DNA from: Elusimicrobiota bacterium
GTDB taxonomy: Bacteria; Elusimicrobiota; Elusimicrobia; Elusimicrobiales; UBA9959
Reading direction: 5' to 3'
Assembly (NCBI GenBank): GCA_019135865.1
Contig: JAGVVD010000019.1
Coordinates: 124,001-188,000 of the forward strand
DNA: 64,000 bases
Shown here: positions 25,256-35,845 of the stretch, one piece after another
Numbering within the stretch: the stretch's first letter is position 1
Layout: every line of letters starts with the position of its first letter
Notes under the pieces: generated by a model
Told to the model about the DNA's origin: nothing
The model's database searches: none
Seen by the model: the letters and a program-made list of their open reading frames with translations, nothing else
Position numbers and translations under genes: made by a program

Positions 25256-25705
25256 ATGAAAAAGACTTCCAAGACCTGCGGCTGCGCCTGCGGCTGTTCC
25301 CAGAGCACGCTGAACTCGCCCGCCGACGCCATGATGGCGCTGTGCGTCATGGCCATGGCCAGCGACGGCAAACTGGAAAAGCACGAACTCTCCCGCATAG
25401 ACCAGATGATAGCGATGAGTCCGCTTTTCGACGGCGTCATGAACGCCCGCGACTACGCCGCCTGCATCTCGGAGACCATCGCCGAGAAGGGCCGCGCTTC
25501 GGTCATAGAGGAGGCCGCCGGGCTGCTGCCCGCCCGCCTGGCCGAGACCGCCTACGCCTGGGCCGCCAGCATGGTCATGGCCGACGGGAAGGCCGTCTCG
25601 CCCGAGCATAAGTTCCTCTCCTCGATACGCAAGGCGCTGGGAGTGCACGGGGTGCTGGCCGGCAAGATCAACGCGGTGGTCGCCATCCTAAACCGCGCGA
25701 AATAA
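25256..25705 (+). CDS. TerB-like protein with N-terminal Cys cluster
   Basis: A 149-residue protein. A short head carries a CGCACGC cluster that could bind a metal. The rest is helical and matches the tellurite-resistance TerB-like fold, with two repeats holding the MAMASDGKLEKHELSRID and MVMADGKAVSPEHKFL acidic loops. TerB-like domains bind divalent metals; the exact role is unknown. It is followed 12 bases later by the SUI1-type factor in the same frame, and the two are likely one operon. Confidence 0.75.
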   Translation: MKKTSKTCGCACGCSQSTLNSPADAMMALCVMAMASDGKLEKHELSRIDQMIAMSPLFDGVMNARDYAACISETIAEKGRASVIEEAAGLLPARLAETAYAWAASMVMADGKAVSPEHKFLSSIRKALGVHGVLAGKINAVVAILNRAK

Positions 25706-25717
25706 GCGGGGGGACCT

Positions 25718-26074
25718 CTGGCTTCCGGCAGGATAGTCTATTCCACGGGACCGGACGGCGTTTCGATATGTCCGAAATGCCGCCGGTCCCCTTGTTCCTG
25801 CCCGGAGGGGCTGGCGGGGCCGGCGAAGCCGCGCACCCAGACCGAACCGGTGCGGGTCTCCTACAGGCGTACGGGCAAGGGCGGGGGGATGACGCTGGTC
25901 GAGAAACTGCCGATGCATCCCGCCGGAAAAGAAGAACTGCTCTCTAAATTCAAGAAACGCCTCGGCGCCGGCGGCACCGTAAAGAACGGCGTCCTCGAAC
26001 TGCAGGGCGACCGCAGGGATTTCGTCAGGGCCGAACTCGAGTCGGCCGGCTACAAGGTCCGCCTCATAAGTTGA
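25718..26074 (+). CDS. yciH: SUI1/YciH-family translation factor, probable CTG start
   Basis: A 118-residue eIF1-like protein. The C-terminal SUI1 core is clear (GTVKNGVLELQGDRRDFVRA, then ELESAGYKVRLIS). The conserved N-terminus (GRIVYSTGPDGVSICPKCRR) is also encoded, but the frame has no ATG, GTG or TTG between the previous stop at 25703 and that segment. The only plausible initiator is CTG at 25718, four bases after a G6 SD. A GTG at 25850 would delete the conserved N-terminus. YciH-type proteins affect start-codon fidelity, so a weak start codon could give autoregulation, as with AUU in infC. Confidence 0.8.
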   Translation: MASGRIVYSTGPDGVSICPKCRRSPCSCPEGLAGPAKPRTQTEPVRVSYRRTGKGGGMTLVEKLPMHPAGKEELLSKFKKRLGAGGTVKNGVLELQGDRRDFVRAELESAGYKVRLIS

Positions 26075-26104
26075 AGTCCCTCCCGGACGACCGCCCCTCT
26101 AAAA

Positions 26105-26143
26105 TGCTAAAATAGTACCGCGCGGCGCCTTTCCGGGCGCCGC
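26105..26143 (+). promoter_or_regulatory. Extended -10 promoter and leader hairpin of the ABC-F gene
   Basis: TGCTAAAAT (26105-26113) is an extended -10 element. Transcription starting near 26120 would make a leader of about 120 bases that begins with GCGGCGCC-TTTCCG-GGCGCCGC (26122-26143). ABC-F genes are often controlled by leader attenuation, but I see no clear terminator or leader peptide here. Confidence 0.5.
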
Positions 26144-26241
26144 CGGGAGTCCTCTGACCTTCGGTCCCGCGGCCGTAAAAATCACATCGGAGAGACTTTC
26201 GCCCGGACGGCCCGGACCGTCCATGAGCGGCGCTCTATTTT

Positions 26242-28053
<1,812 letters not shown>

Positions 28054-28100
28054 CGCCGGCAACGGAAGCCGCGTCCGCCCCGAAAGGGGACAAGGAACGA

Positions 28101-29936
28101 ATGCAACAGGAAAAGACAGCGCGCAGGGCTGACCTGCGTAACATAGCCATCATTGCCCACGTGGACCACGGCAAGACCACGCTGGTCGACGCCATGCTCA
28201 AGCAGACCGGCGCCTTCACCGACAAGAGCGGCGAAGAGGCGATCTGTATAATGGACTCCAACGATCTCGAGCGCGAGAGGGGCATAACGATACTTTCCAA
28301 GAACACCTCGGTGCGCCGCGGCGATACCACGATACATATCGTCGACACCCCCGGCCACGCGGACTTCGGCAGCGAGGTCGAGCGCGTCCTGCGTATGGTG
28401 GACGGCGTGCTGCTGCTGGCGGACGCCCTCGACGGGCCCATGCCGCAGACCCGTTTCGTCCTCAAGAAGTCGCTGGCCCTGGGCCTGCGGCCGATAGTGG
28501 TCATAAACAAAGTGGACCGCCCCAACTGCGACCCGCACGCCGCGCTGGACAAGGTCTTCGCCCTCTTCATGGAACTGGGCGCCACCGACGAGCAGCTGGA
28601 CTTTCCGGTCGTGTACGCGGTCGGCCGCGACGGCTGGGCCTCGCCGGACTACCATAAGCCGGCCCAAGACCTTTCCTATCTCTTCGACACCATCATGAAG
28701 CACGTGCCCGGGCCGCTGGATCTGGACGCGGAACCGCTGCGCGCGCTCATCACGATGCTGGATTACAGTTCCTATACGGGCCGCATCGGCGTGGGGCGCA
28801 TCGTCCAAGGCGTGATAACTTCCGGCCAGGCCGTGGCGATGGGCTCCCCGTCGTCGCAGCCCGTGACGCGCAAGGTCATGCAGCTGATGGGTTACAAGGG
28901 GCTGGACCGCGTGAACATAAAGAGCGCCCGCTCCGGCGATATCGTGGCCATAGCCGGACTGGAGGGCGTGGAGGTCGGGGACACCGTCTCCTCCGCGGAA
29001 TCGCCCGGCGTGCTGCCGGGACTCGAGATAGAGCAGCCGACGCTCTCGATGGAATTCTTCGCCAATGACGGGCCTTTCTCCGGGCGCGAGGGCAAGTTCG
29101 TGACCATCACGCAGATACGAGACCGCCTCTACCGCGAACAGGAGACGAACGTCGGCCTGAAGGTGGAGGAGATCCCCGGCCAGGCCGGCTTCAAGGTCTC
29201 GGGCCGCGGAGAACTGCACCTCTCCATCCTGATCGAGACCATGCGCCGCGAGGGCTACGAACTCTGCGTTTCCAAGATGGCCGTCATCACCAGGGAGGAG
29301 AACGGCGTGGTCCTGGAGCCGGTCGAATACCTCATACTCGACGCTCCCGCGGAATTCCAGGGCGCCGTCATGACCGGTCTCGGCGCGCGGGGGGCGCAGA
29401 TGAAGAACATGGCCACCGGCGACGACGGCCGGGTGCGCTTCGAATATATCATCTCCTCGCGGGCCCTGATCGGCTTCAAGTCCGAGTTCATGACCTTCAC
29501 CAGGGGTTCGGGGCTGATGCATCACAGCTTCCACGGCTTCCTGCCGGAGGGCAATTTCAGCCGGCCCCCGCGCAACGGCGTCTTCATCGCCAAGGAATCG
29601 GGCCAGTCGGCCGGCTACGCGCTCAACGGCCTGCAGGACCACGGCATCATGTTCGTAGGTCCCGGCGAGGATATCTACGCCGGGCAGGTGGTGGGCGAGC
29701 ATTGCCGCGGCAACGACCTGGTCACCAACCCGTGCAAGGAGAAGAAGCAGACCAATATGCGCTCCTCCACCTCGGACGCTTCCATCATACTCACGCCGCC
29801 GCTCAGGATGAGCCTGGAGCAGGCCATCGAATACGTGGAGGAGGACGAGTTCGTGGAGGTCACGCCGAAAAGCCTGCGCCTGCGCAAGAAGATACTCGAC
29901 CATTCCATGCGCAAAAGGAGCGAGAAGGACGAGTGA
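28101..29936 (+). CDS. typA: Ribosome-associated GTPase TypA/BipA
   Basis: A 611-residue translational GTPase. G1 is AHVDHGKTT, switch I includes [18 protein letters not shown]3 is DTPGHADFG, and G4 is NKVDRPNCD. Domains II, III, V and the BipA-specific C-terminal domain follow ([36 protein letters not shown]). It acts in 50S assembly and stress, especially in the cold. The start is the ATG at 28101 with AAGGAA upstream; a GTG at 28050 overlapping the ABC-F stop is possible but would add a non-conserved leader. Confidence 0.95.
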   Translation: MQQEKTARRADLRNIAIIAHVDHGKTTLVDAMLKQTGAFTDKSGEEAICIMDSNDLERERGITILSKNTSVRRGDTTIHIVDTPGHADFGSEVERVLRMVDGVLLLADALDGPMPQTRFVLKKSLALGLRPIVVINKVDRPNCDPHAALDKVFALFMELGATDEQLDFPVVYAVGRDGWASPDYHKPAQDLSYLFDTIMKHVPGPLDLDAEPLRALITMLDYSSYTGRIGVGRIVQGVITSGQAVAMGSPSSQPVTRKVMQLMGYKGLDRVNIKSARSGDIVAIAGLEGVEVGDTVSSAESPGVLPGLEIEQPTLSMEFFANDGPFSGREGKFVTITQIRDRLYREQETNVGLKVEEIPGQAGFKVSGRGELHLSILIETMRREGYELCVSKMAVITREENGVVLEPVEYLILDAPAEFQGAVMTGLGARGAQMKNMATGDDGRVRFEYIISSRALIGFKSEFMTFTRGSGLMHHSFHGFLPEGNFSRPPRNGVFIAKESGQSAGYALNGLQDHGIMFVGPGEDIYAGQVVGEHCRGNDLVTNPCKEKKQTNMRSSTSDASIILTPPLRMSLEQAIEYVEEDEFVEVTPKSLRLRKKILDHSMRKRSEKDE

Positions 29937-30493
29937 GGCCGACCCTAGCCGCCCTCTGCTTCGCCCTCGCGGCGGCCGCTCCGCGGCCCGCCGCCGATCC
30001 GGCCGACGGTTACTCCGGGCTCTGGTCCGGGGAGGCCCGGCTGGATTCGGGCCAGCTCTACGAGGTGTCCATATCCATCCGTAAGGCCGCGCACGGCTTC
30101 TCCGCTTCCTATAACGCCTCGCCGAAGGGCGGCGGCCGCGCGGGGGGACGCATGAGCGGGACCGCGGAGGCGGCGAAAAAGCCGGAAGGCACCTACAGGG
30201 TAAGGCTGAGGCTGGACGCTTTCAGGAATTTCAACATGCCGGCCACGGCCTCCGTGGACGAGGGGGGGAAGCTGACGATAGAGTCGGCGCTCTTCAGCGG
30301 CTTCGGCAACCTCAACGCCGGGAAGGACGAGATCCATTTCATGTACGATTCCCGCATGGGCTCGGGCCGCGGAGTGCTGACCAGGAAGGTGCCCAAAAAG
30401 CCCGGTGTGGCCAGGAAGAAAAAAGAGCCCTCCTCTCCTCCCGTTCCCGCGGGCCCGTCGGCTCCCGGGATCTCCCCGGTCAGGCCCGACTGA
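29933..30493 (+). CDS. Exported protein of unknown function
   Basis: A 186-residue protein starting with GTG that overlaps the typA stop (GTGA), with GAAGGA upstream. The N-terminus is a signal peptide ([20 protein letters not shown]). The middle (YSGLWSGEARLDSGQLYEVS ... KLTIESALFSGFGNLNA) reads like a small beta-barrel or lipocalin-like fold. The C-terminal 35 residues are Lys/Pro-rich. I do not recognise a family. The 3' end overlaps the convergent yihY gene by 14 bases. Confidence 0.65.
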   Translation: MRPTLAALCFALAAAAPRPAADPADGYSGLWSGEARLDSGQLYEVSISIRKAAHGFSASYNASPKGGGRAGGRMSGTAEAAKKPEGTYRVRLRLDAFRNFNMPATASVDEGGKLTIESALFSGFGNLNAGKDEIHFMYDSRMGSGRGVLTRKVPKKPGVARKKKEPSSPPVPAGPSAPGISPVRPD

Positions 30494-31328
30494 CCCCGCC
30501 CTCCCGCCCTGCGGGCGGCGCGGCCGGGCACATGCAGGCGCCGTATATCACGACGCAGGCCGAGATATAGACCCACAGCAGCAGGGCCATTATGCCGCCC
30601 AGCACGCCGTAGACGCTGCGACCGGCGGCATAGCCGGTATACAGGGAGAAAAGCCATTCGGTGGCGCGCAGTATGGCCGTGGCGGCCAGCGCCGGGCCTA
30701 ATACGTCCCGGAAGTTCTTTTTGCCGGAAGGCGCGAACTTGTAGAAAAGCGCCAGCCCCGCGAATATCACGGCCCAGGGCAGGAAGACGAAGAAAAGGCC
30801 GTACATGCCGGGGGGGACCATGCCCAAATCGAGGTCCCAGGCCTTCGCCAGGTTCGCCGCGGCCCCTGCCGCCAGGCCGGCCAGCACCAGCGCCGATATC
30901 AGGAAGAAAAGCAGCAGGCCTTTGAGATTGTCCCTGAGCCAGCCGGTCCTGCCGTCGCCGCAGGCCAGGTTGACGGCCTCGGCCATGGCGGAGAAGGCCC
31001 TGGAAGACATCCAGGACAGCAGTACCAGCGATACGGTCCCCACCCCGGCCCTGGCTTCCGCCAGGCCTGTTATGGTGTCGGCCACCCAGCTCCGCAGCTG
31101 CGGGCCGAGCGAGGCGAAGGCCTCGGCGTAGCCTATCACCTTCGCCACGGCCAGGTCGTAATCCAGGAACATGGACGCCCCCGCCACGATCAGCACTATG
31201 GCGGGGAAGAGGGAGAAGAAAGCGTGGAAGGCCACCGCGGCCCCGCGCTGGGAGCCGTCTATCCTCATGAAAATACCCAGGGCGCGGCGGGCGGCGCGCC
31301 AGGCTTTAAGCGCCGTATCATGCTTCAT
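30480..31328 (-). CDS. YihY/BrkB-family inner-membrane protein
   Basis: A 282-residue membrane protein with about six helices. The family pattern is present: GAAVAFHAFFSLFPAIVLIV near the N-terminus, the middle segment LLSWMSSRAFSAMAEAVNLA, and the late VYGVLGGIMALLLWVYISAC. It was once named ribonuclease BN, but that activity belongs to another gene; the real function is unknown. The C-terminus overlaps the convergent gene by 14 bases. Confidence 0.88.
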   Translation of the reverse strand: MKHDTALKAWRAARRALGIFMRIDGSQRGAAVAFHAFFSLFPAIVLIVAGASMFLDYDLAVAKVIGYAEAFASLGPQLRSWVADTITGLAEARAGVGTVSLVLLSWMSSRAFSAMAEAVNLACGDGRTGWLRDNLKGLLLFFLISALVLAGLAAGAAANLAKAWDLDLGMVPPGMYGLFFVFLPWAVIFAGLALFYKFAPSGKKNFRDVLGPALAATAILRATEWLFSLYTGYAAGRSVYGVLGGIMALLLWVYISACVVIYGACMCPAAPPAGREGGVSRA

Positions 31329-31375
31329 ACCGGATAGATATTATCAAAAGAGAGCCCCGCGTTCCTCAATTTTGG

Positions 31376-31381
31376 TATATT
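31376..31381 (+). promoter_or_regulatory. -10 box, leaderless start of deaminase
   Basis: TATATT lies exactly six bases before the ATG at 31388; no SD. Confidence 0.55.
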
Positions 31382-31387
31382 TTACTC

Positions 31388-31831
31388 ATGAATGACCATC
31401 TCAGGTTCATGCGCGAAGCGATAAAAGAGGCCCGTAAGGGGCTGGCGGAAGGGGGTATCCCCATCGGTTCCGTTCTCGTCAAGGGGGGGCGTATAATAGG
31501 AAGGGGGCATAACAGGCGGGTACAGAAGAAGTCGGCCATACTGCACGCGGAGATGGACTGCCTGGAGAACGCCGGCCGCCTCAAGGCCGCCGATTACCGC
31601 AAATGCACCATCTATTCCACCCTGTCGCCCTGCCATATGTGCACCGGGGCGATACTGCTCTACGGGATACCCAGGGTGGTCATAGGGGAGAACCGTACCT
31701 TCAAGGGGCCGGAGGCTTATTCCCGCCGCCGGCTGAAGCTGATGAACCTGGACCTGGCCGAATGCCGGGAGCTCATGGAGGGGTTCATAAAGGCCCGTCC
31801 GGAGCTCTGGTACGAAGATATAGGGAAATAA
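31388..31831 (+). CDS. Nucleoside/cytosine deaminase, CMP/dCMP superfamily
   Basis: A 147-residue zinc deaminase. Zinc ligands and catalytic Glu are in LHAEMDCL and the PCHMC motif of STLSPCHMCTGAILLYGI. The substrate loop and C-terminal WYED resemble yeast cytosine deaminase or guanine deaminase more than TadA, which would normally have PCxxCxxA and longer tRNA-binding helices. Substrate is uncertain (cytosine, guanine or related). It precedes the RRM gene but has its own promoter. Confidence 0.8.
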   Translation: MNDHLRFMREAIKEARKGLAEGGIPIGSVLVKGGRIIGRGHNRRVQKKSAILHAEMDCLENAGRLKAADYRKCTIYSTLSPCHMCTGAILLYGIPRVVIGENRTFKGPEAYSRRRLKLMNLDLAECRELMEGFIKARPELWYEDIGK

Positions 31832-31857
31832 AACGCAACTTATGCCTTTTATTATGG

Positions 31858-31863
31858 TATAAT
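31858..31863 (+). promoter_or_regulatory. Consensus -10 box of the RRM gene
   Basis: TATAAT with start expected near 31870; no clear -35. Confidence 0.65.
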
Positions 31864-31869
31864 AAAAGC

Positions 31870-31974
31870 GTACCCAGCTCAGTCTATTGCGGTCCGACCC
31901 GGCAATACTGCGGTGTAGAAGATAGCAGAGAGTGAGTTTGCGGACAGAGAGAGTATTGTCAGGAGGATAGCACA
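31870..31974 (+). promoter_or_regulatory. Folded 5' leader of the RRM gene with competing stems
   Basis: The 105-base leader can form stem 1 (ATTGC 31886-31890 with GCAAT 31902-31906, extended by two G-C pairs) or stem 2 (CAATACT 31903-31909 with AGTATTG 31952-31958). They share 31903-31906, so they exclude each other. Stem 2 ends three bases before the AGGAGG SD. This arrangement would suit temperature or protein-controlled translation. Confidence 0.45.
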
Positions 31975-32307
31975 ATGAAAAAGATATACGTAGGGGGACT
32001 CCCCTTCTCGACCACCGAGGACGAACTGAACGGTCTGTTCGCCAGCTACGGCAAGGTCTCCAGCGCCAAGATCATCACGGACAAGTTCAGCGGGCAGTCC
32101 CGCGGCTTCGGCTTCGTGGAGATGGAGGACGACGGTGAGGCCACCGGCGCCATGGAAAAGCTCAACGGCTCCGATTTCGGCGGCCGCAAGCTGACCGTGA
32201 ACGAGGCTCGCCCCATGGAGCCCCGCTCCGGCGGTAAGGGCGGTTTCGGCGGCGGACGCGGCGGCGATCGCGGCGGTCGCGGCGGCGGCGGCTTCTCCAA
32301 GTGGTAA
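31975..32307 (+). CDS. RNA-binding RRM protein with Gly/Arg-rich tail
   Basis: A 110-residue protein. Residues 2-80 are one RRM: RNP2 is KIYVGGLPF and RNP1 is SRGFGFVEM. The tail (GGKGGFGGGRGGDRGGRGGG) is an RGG-type region. It resembles cyanobacterial Rbp and other bacterial RRM proteins that are cold-induced and act as RNA chaperones. A long folded leader and a strong SD (AGGAGG) support post-transcriptional control. It is a single-gene unit with its own terminator. Confidence 0.93.
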   Translation: MKKIYVGGLPFSTTEDELNGLFASYGKVSSAKIITDKFSGQSRGFGFVEMEDDGEATGAMEKLNGSDFGGRKLTVNEARPMEPRSGGKGGFGGGRGGDRGGRGGGGFSKW

Positions 32308-32340
32308 GCTGACCCCATAGACTGAAACTGAAAAGTTTCG

Positions 32341-32374
32341 ACCCCCGTTCGCTTAACGCGGACGGGGGTTTTTA
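32341..32374 (+). terminator. Rho-independent terminator after the RRM gene
   Basis: ACCCCCGT ... ACGGGGGT with an inner CGC/GCG and six T afterwards. Confidence 0.9.
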
Positions 32375-32481
32375 TTTGCCCAAAGGACCTATCCGGGCCT
32401 GGGCCTTGCTCCGCTTGCCTTGTCAAGCCTTACGGGTTAAGCTATAGACGGGAAGCGAATCCCGGTAGAAAGGCGGAATTT

Positions 32482-33762
32482 ATGAAAACCCTTATGACCA
32501 TAGCGGCCACCCTCCTCCTGGGGACCTGCGCCTACGCCCAGGGCGATTTCGGCCTGGAAGGCCTGCGCTCGGCCGATATACTCCTGACCGAGGTCCCTGA
32601 AATAAGCGCGGAAGCCGCTATTCCCGCCGCGGAAAAGTCCGCGGGCCTCGAGCGCGCGGCCGCTAAAGAGTGGACCGTCATGGTCTTCCTCAACGCCAAG
32701 AACAATCTCGAGAGCTACGGCATGAAGGACATGAACGAGATGGAGACCGTCGGCTCCACCTCCAAGGTCAATGTCGTGGTCCAGATGGGCCGCATGGCCG
32801 GTTTCGACGATTCGGACGGCGACTGGCGCGGCGTGCGCCGCTACTACGTCACCCGCGACCTCAATCCCTGGCGCATAACCTCCCCGGTGGTGCAGGACCT
32901 GGGGCGGGTGAACATGGGCGACTCACGCGAACTGACCAAATTCATACAGTGGACCAAGGCCAATTATCCCGCGAAGAAGTACCTGCTGGTGCTCTGGAAC
33001 CACGGCTCCGGCTGGGACAAGGGCAACCCGGTGCGCGACGAGAACAAGGGCATCTCCTTCGACGACGAGACCGGCAATAATATCGACACCCCGCAGCTGC
33101 GCCGCGTGCTGGCGGCCGCCGGCGGCGTGGACGTGCTGGCCTCCGACGCCTGCCTGATGCAGATGGCCGAGGTCGCCTACGAGGTGAAGGACGGCGCGAA
33201 GTTCATAGTCGGCTCGGAGGAGACCGAGCCCGGCGCCGGCTACGCCTATTACAAGATCCTCTTCCCTCTTTCCATCAACCCGACGATGAGCGCCGAGTCG
33301 CTGGGCCGGGTCATAGTCGCCGCCTACTGGGACTCCAATCCCATCGGCTTCAGCGTGGCCACCCATTCGATCCTGGACGGCTCCAAGGTCGCCGAGCTCG
33401 GCCGGAAGATGGACGAGTTCGCCCGCGCGGCCATGGCCTCGGGCGAGAAGGCGAAGATAAAGGAAGCCCGCGACGCGGCCCAGAAGTACGCCGTGGACGA
33501 CAACAAGGACCTGCACCATTTCGCCTCGCTGGTCGCGGAGAAGACCGGCAACGCCGGGCTGCGTGCCAAGGCCCGCGCCCTGGCGGCCCACATCTCGGGG
33601 GAACTGGTCCTGCTCAACATGACCAGCATACTGCCCCGCAGCAACTCCAACGGCATCGCGGCCTATATCCCCGGCTCCTGGTATGACAGGGATTTCAACG
33701 AGCTGAGGCTGGCCCGCGACACGCAGTGGGACGAATTCCTGCAGTGGGTGGCCGCCCGCTAG
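32482..33762 (+). CDS. Secreted clostripain-like cysteine peptidase (C11)
   Basis: A 426-residue protein with a signal peptide (KTLMTIAATLLLGTCAYAQ). The C11 fold is clear: WTVMVFLNAKNNLESYGMKD at the domain start, catalytic His in VLWNHGSGWD, and catalytic Cys in LASDACLMQMAEVAYEV. Clostripains cut after arginine or lysine and often mature by self-cleavage. The protein ends soon after the peptidase domain with no sorting tail. SD is AAAGGCGG. It stands alone between two terminators. Confidence 0.92.
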   Translation: MKTLMTIAATLLLGTCAYAQGDFGLEGLRSADILLTEVPEISAEAAIPAAEKSAGLERAAAKEWTVMVFLNAKNNLESYGMKDMNEMETVGSTSKVNVVVQMGRMAGFDDSDGDWRGVRRYYVTRDLNPWRITSPVVQDLGRVNMGDSRELTKFIQWTKANYPAKKYLLVLWNHGSGWDKGNPVRDENKGISFDDETGNNIDTPQLRRVLAAAGGVDVLASDACLMQMAEVAYEVKDGAKFIVGSEETEPGAGYAYYKILFPLSINPTMSAESLGRVIVAAYWDSNPIGFSVATHSILDGSKVAELGRKMDEFARAAMASGEKAKIKEARDAAQKYAVDDNKDLHHFASLVAEKTGNAGLRAKARALAAHISGELVLLNMTSILPRSNSNGIAAYIPGSWYDRDFNELRLARDTQWDEFLQWVAAR

Positions 33763-33787
33763 TCTTAGCCTCCCGCCCGCCCGGAAA

Positions 33788-33810
33788 CCCCGCCCTCCCG
33801 GCGGGGTTTT
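33788..33810 (+). terminator. Rho-independent terminator after the C11 peptidase
   Basis: CCCCGCC-CTCCC-GGCGGGG followed by TTTTC and five T. Confidence 0.85.
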
Positions 33811-33826
33811 CTTTTTGGCGGGGCCC

Positions 33827-33869
33827 TTGACAACGATGTTATACGGATGTATAATTATATAAGCGTATA
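33827..33869 (+). promoter_or_regulatory. Promoter and likely operator of the efflux operon
   Basis: TTGACA (33827-33832), 17 bases, TATAAT (33850-33855): a near-perfect sigma-70 promoter. An inverted repeat TATACG (33840-33845) / CGTATA (33864-33869) covers the -10 and start site, a natural place for binding by the TetR-type product of the first gene. Confidence 0.75.
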
Positions 33870-33886
33870 GTTATTTCGGAGGACAT

Positions 33887-34516
33887 ATGGCCAGACCGGC
33901 CTCGGGAACGGATATAAAGCTTAAAGCCGCCGGCAAGGAACTGCTGCGGGAGAAAGGCGTCAACGGCCTCGTCGTGCGCGAGGTCTGCCGGCGGGCGGGC
34001 GTCAATACCGGCATGTTCCACTATTACTTCGGCTCCCGTGAGGAGTTCCTGCGCGCCGTGATGAAGGAAATGTACGCCGATTTTATGGTAGATTTCAAGG
34101 CGGGGGTACTGGCGGGGGGGACTCCGCGGGACAAGCTCAAGAACGCCCTGATACAGGTCGGCCGTTTCGTCCGCAGCATGCGGCGCACGGCACCGATGGT
34201 GCTGGCCGACCTGGCCCACGGCAACAGGGAGGCTTTCGCCTTCGTGACCGGCAATTTCACGGAGCACGCCGTGCAGATAGCCGGGCTCGCGGCGGTCAAC
34301 CGTCCCAGGAGCGCCGTCAAGGACCGGTCCATCCCCTTCCTGGTCGGCGCGCTGCTGCCGGTAATGATCTTCCCCGGCATAATAGGGGGCATAATGGAGC
34401 GCAACGGCGTGAAGAGCCTGGGGGGGGAGAAACTGGACGACCTCATGGACGAATTCCTTTCCGACAAGGGCATAGAGGCGCGGGCGGAGATAGCCCTGAG
34501 GGGAATAGGATTATGA
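33887..34516 (+). CDS. TetR-family repressor of the efflux operon
   Basis: A 209-residue regulator. The N-terminal HTH is typical (GLVVREVCRRAGVNTGMFHY, then YFGSREEFLRAVM). The ligand-binding half is helical and unassigned. It is the first gene of an eight-gene unit and overlaps the next start (ATGA), so it likely controls the operon, as CecR controls the E. coli YbhGFSR pump. SD is GGAGGA. The inducer is unknown. Confidence 0.9.
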   Translation: MARPASGTDIKLKAAGKELLREKGVNGLVVREVCRRAGVNTGMFHYYFGSREEFLRAVMKEMYADFMVDFKAGVLAGGTPRDKLKNALIQVGRFVRSMRRTAPMVLADLAHGNREAFAFVTGNFTEHAVQIAGLAAVNRPRSAVKDRSIPFLVGALLPVMIFPGIIGGIMERNGVKSLGGEKLDDLMDEFLSDKGIEARAEIALRGIGL

Positions 34517-35835
34517 AAATACTAGTTTGCCTCCTTATGGCGCTGTCGGCCGGCGCGCAGGCCGCGGAGTTCGCCGTTTCGCTGGCCGAGGCCGAGCGGG
34601 GCGCGCTCGAGGTCTCCGGCGATTACAGGAGCGCGGGCTTTTCCGCCCGGGCCGCCGAGGCGGCCGCCGACGCGGCGGGCTCGGCACTTTACCCGCGCCT
34701 GGCGCTGGAAGGGAACCTGCGCTATGCGGCGGAGGTGGCGGAGATCTCCATGCCGGCGGCCCTGGGCGGCGGCCGGCCTCTCGGCGACAACTGGACTTAC
34801 ACCATAGGGCCCTCCGCCTACTGGACGCTCGACGGCGGCGTGCTGCGCCACGCGCGCGAGGCCGCCCGCAGGAACGCGGCCTCGCGTTCCGCCTCGGCCG
34901 AGGCGGCCCGGCGCGGCGCCCTGCTGCGGGCGCGCACGGCCTATTTCCGCCTGCAGCTGGCCCTCGAGAAGGTCTACCTGATAGGCGAGAGCCTGGCCCT
35001 GTCGGAATCCCAGCTCAAAGACACCGAGCTGGCGGTAAAGGCCGGTACCCGCAGCCGCCTCGACGGCATAAGGGCGCGGCAGGAAACGCTCGACCGCCGC
35101 CGCGAAATGATCAGGGCCCGCTCGGAGCTGGCGGGGGCCCTGTCGGCCCTGTCGCTGGCGTCCGGCATAGAAGTCCCTCGTTCCGGGGAACCGCCGCTGG
35201 ACGCGCGCCTGTCCGGCAGGGATTACGCCGCCGGCGCGCCGCTGGTGAAAGCGGAGAAGTATGACGACCTGCTGGCGCGGCTGATGCCCGCCTCGGAGGG
35301 CGGGCCGGGCCTGCCGCCCGGGGTGAAGGCGCTGGAAGAGGCCTCCGCGGCGGCGCTGGCTTCGGCCAGGCTCTACAAGGCGGAAAAGCTGCCGCGGCTG
35401 GTCTTCAGCGCGCGCACCTCGCTCGACTACCCCAACGGCCCCAACCTCTATTCTTTCATCCAGGGCACCGCCGGCCTGTCCCTCAATATGCCGCTTTTCG
35501 AGAGCGGCAGGCTGGACGACAGGGAGCGGGAGAGCCGGCTGGCGGCGGAGGCCTCCCTGGCGCTGCGCGACGAGGCCGCCCGCTCCGCCTCGCGCGACTA
35601 TTACCTGGCGCTGGACGAATACCGCGCGCTCCTCGACGAGCAGGCCGTGAACATCGAGGCCGCGGAGGAGGCCGGCGAAGCCGCCGCTCTCGCCTACGCG
35701 GCCTACAAGTCGGGCGGCGCGACCTGGCTGGAGGTGGAGAGCGCCAACCTGCGCGCCCTGCGGGCCCGCACCGACCTGGCCTCGGTGAACGCCGGCGTGC
35801 TGATCAAGCTCGCCGTGCTCGACAGTCTGAAATAA
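34513..35835 (+). CDS. TolC-type outer-membrane efflux channel
   Basis: A 440-residue protein with a signal peptide (KILVCLLMALSAGAQAAEF). It has the two-fold repeat of outer-membrane efflux proteins, each half with long helices (for example RARTAYFRLQLALEKVYLIG and ARSASRDYYLALDEYRALLD) and barrel strands. It provides the exit duct for the pump encoded downstream. Confidence 0.88.
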   Translation: MKILVCLLMALSAGAQAAEFAVSLAEAERGALEVSGDYRSAGFSARAAEAAADAAGSALYPRLALEGNLRYAAEVAEISMPAALGGGRPLGDNWTYTIGPSAYWTLDGGVLRHAREAARRNAASRSASAEAARRGALLRARTAYFRLQLALEKVYLIGESLALSESQLKDTELAVKAGTRSRLDGIRARQETLDRRREMIRARSELAGALSALSLASGIEVPRSGEPPLDARLSGRDYAAGAPLVKAEKYDDLLARLMPASEGGPGLPPGVKALEEASAAALASARLYKAEKLPRLVFSARTSLDYPNGPNLYSFIQGTAGLSLNMPLFESGRLDDRERESRLAAEASLALRDEAARSASRDYYLALDEYRALLDEQAVNIEAAEEAGEAAALAYAAYKSGGATWLEVESANLRALRARTDLASVNAGVLIKLAVLDSLK

Positions 35836-35845
35836 GGCGGAACAT

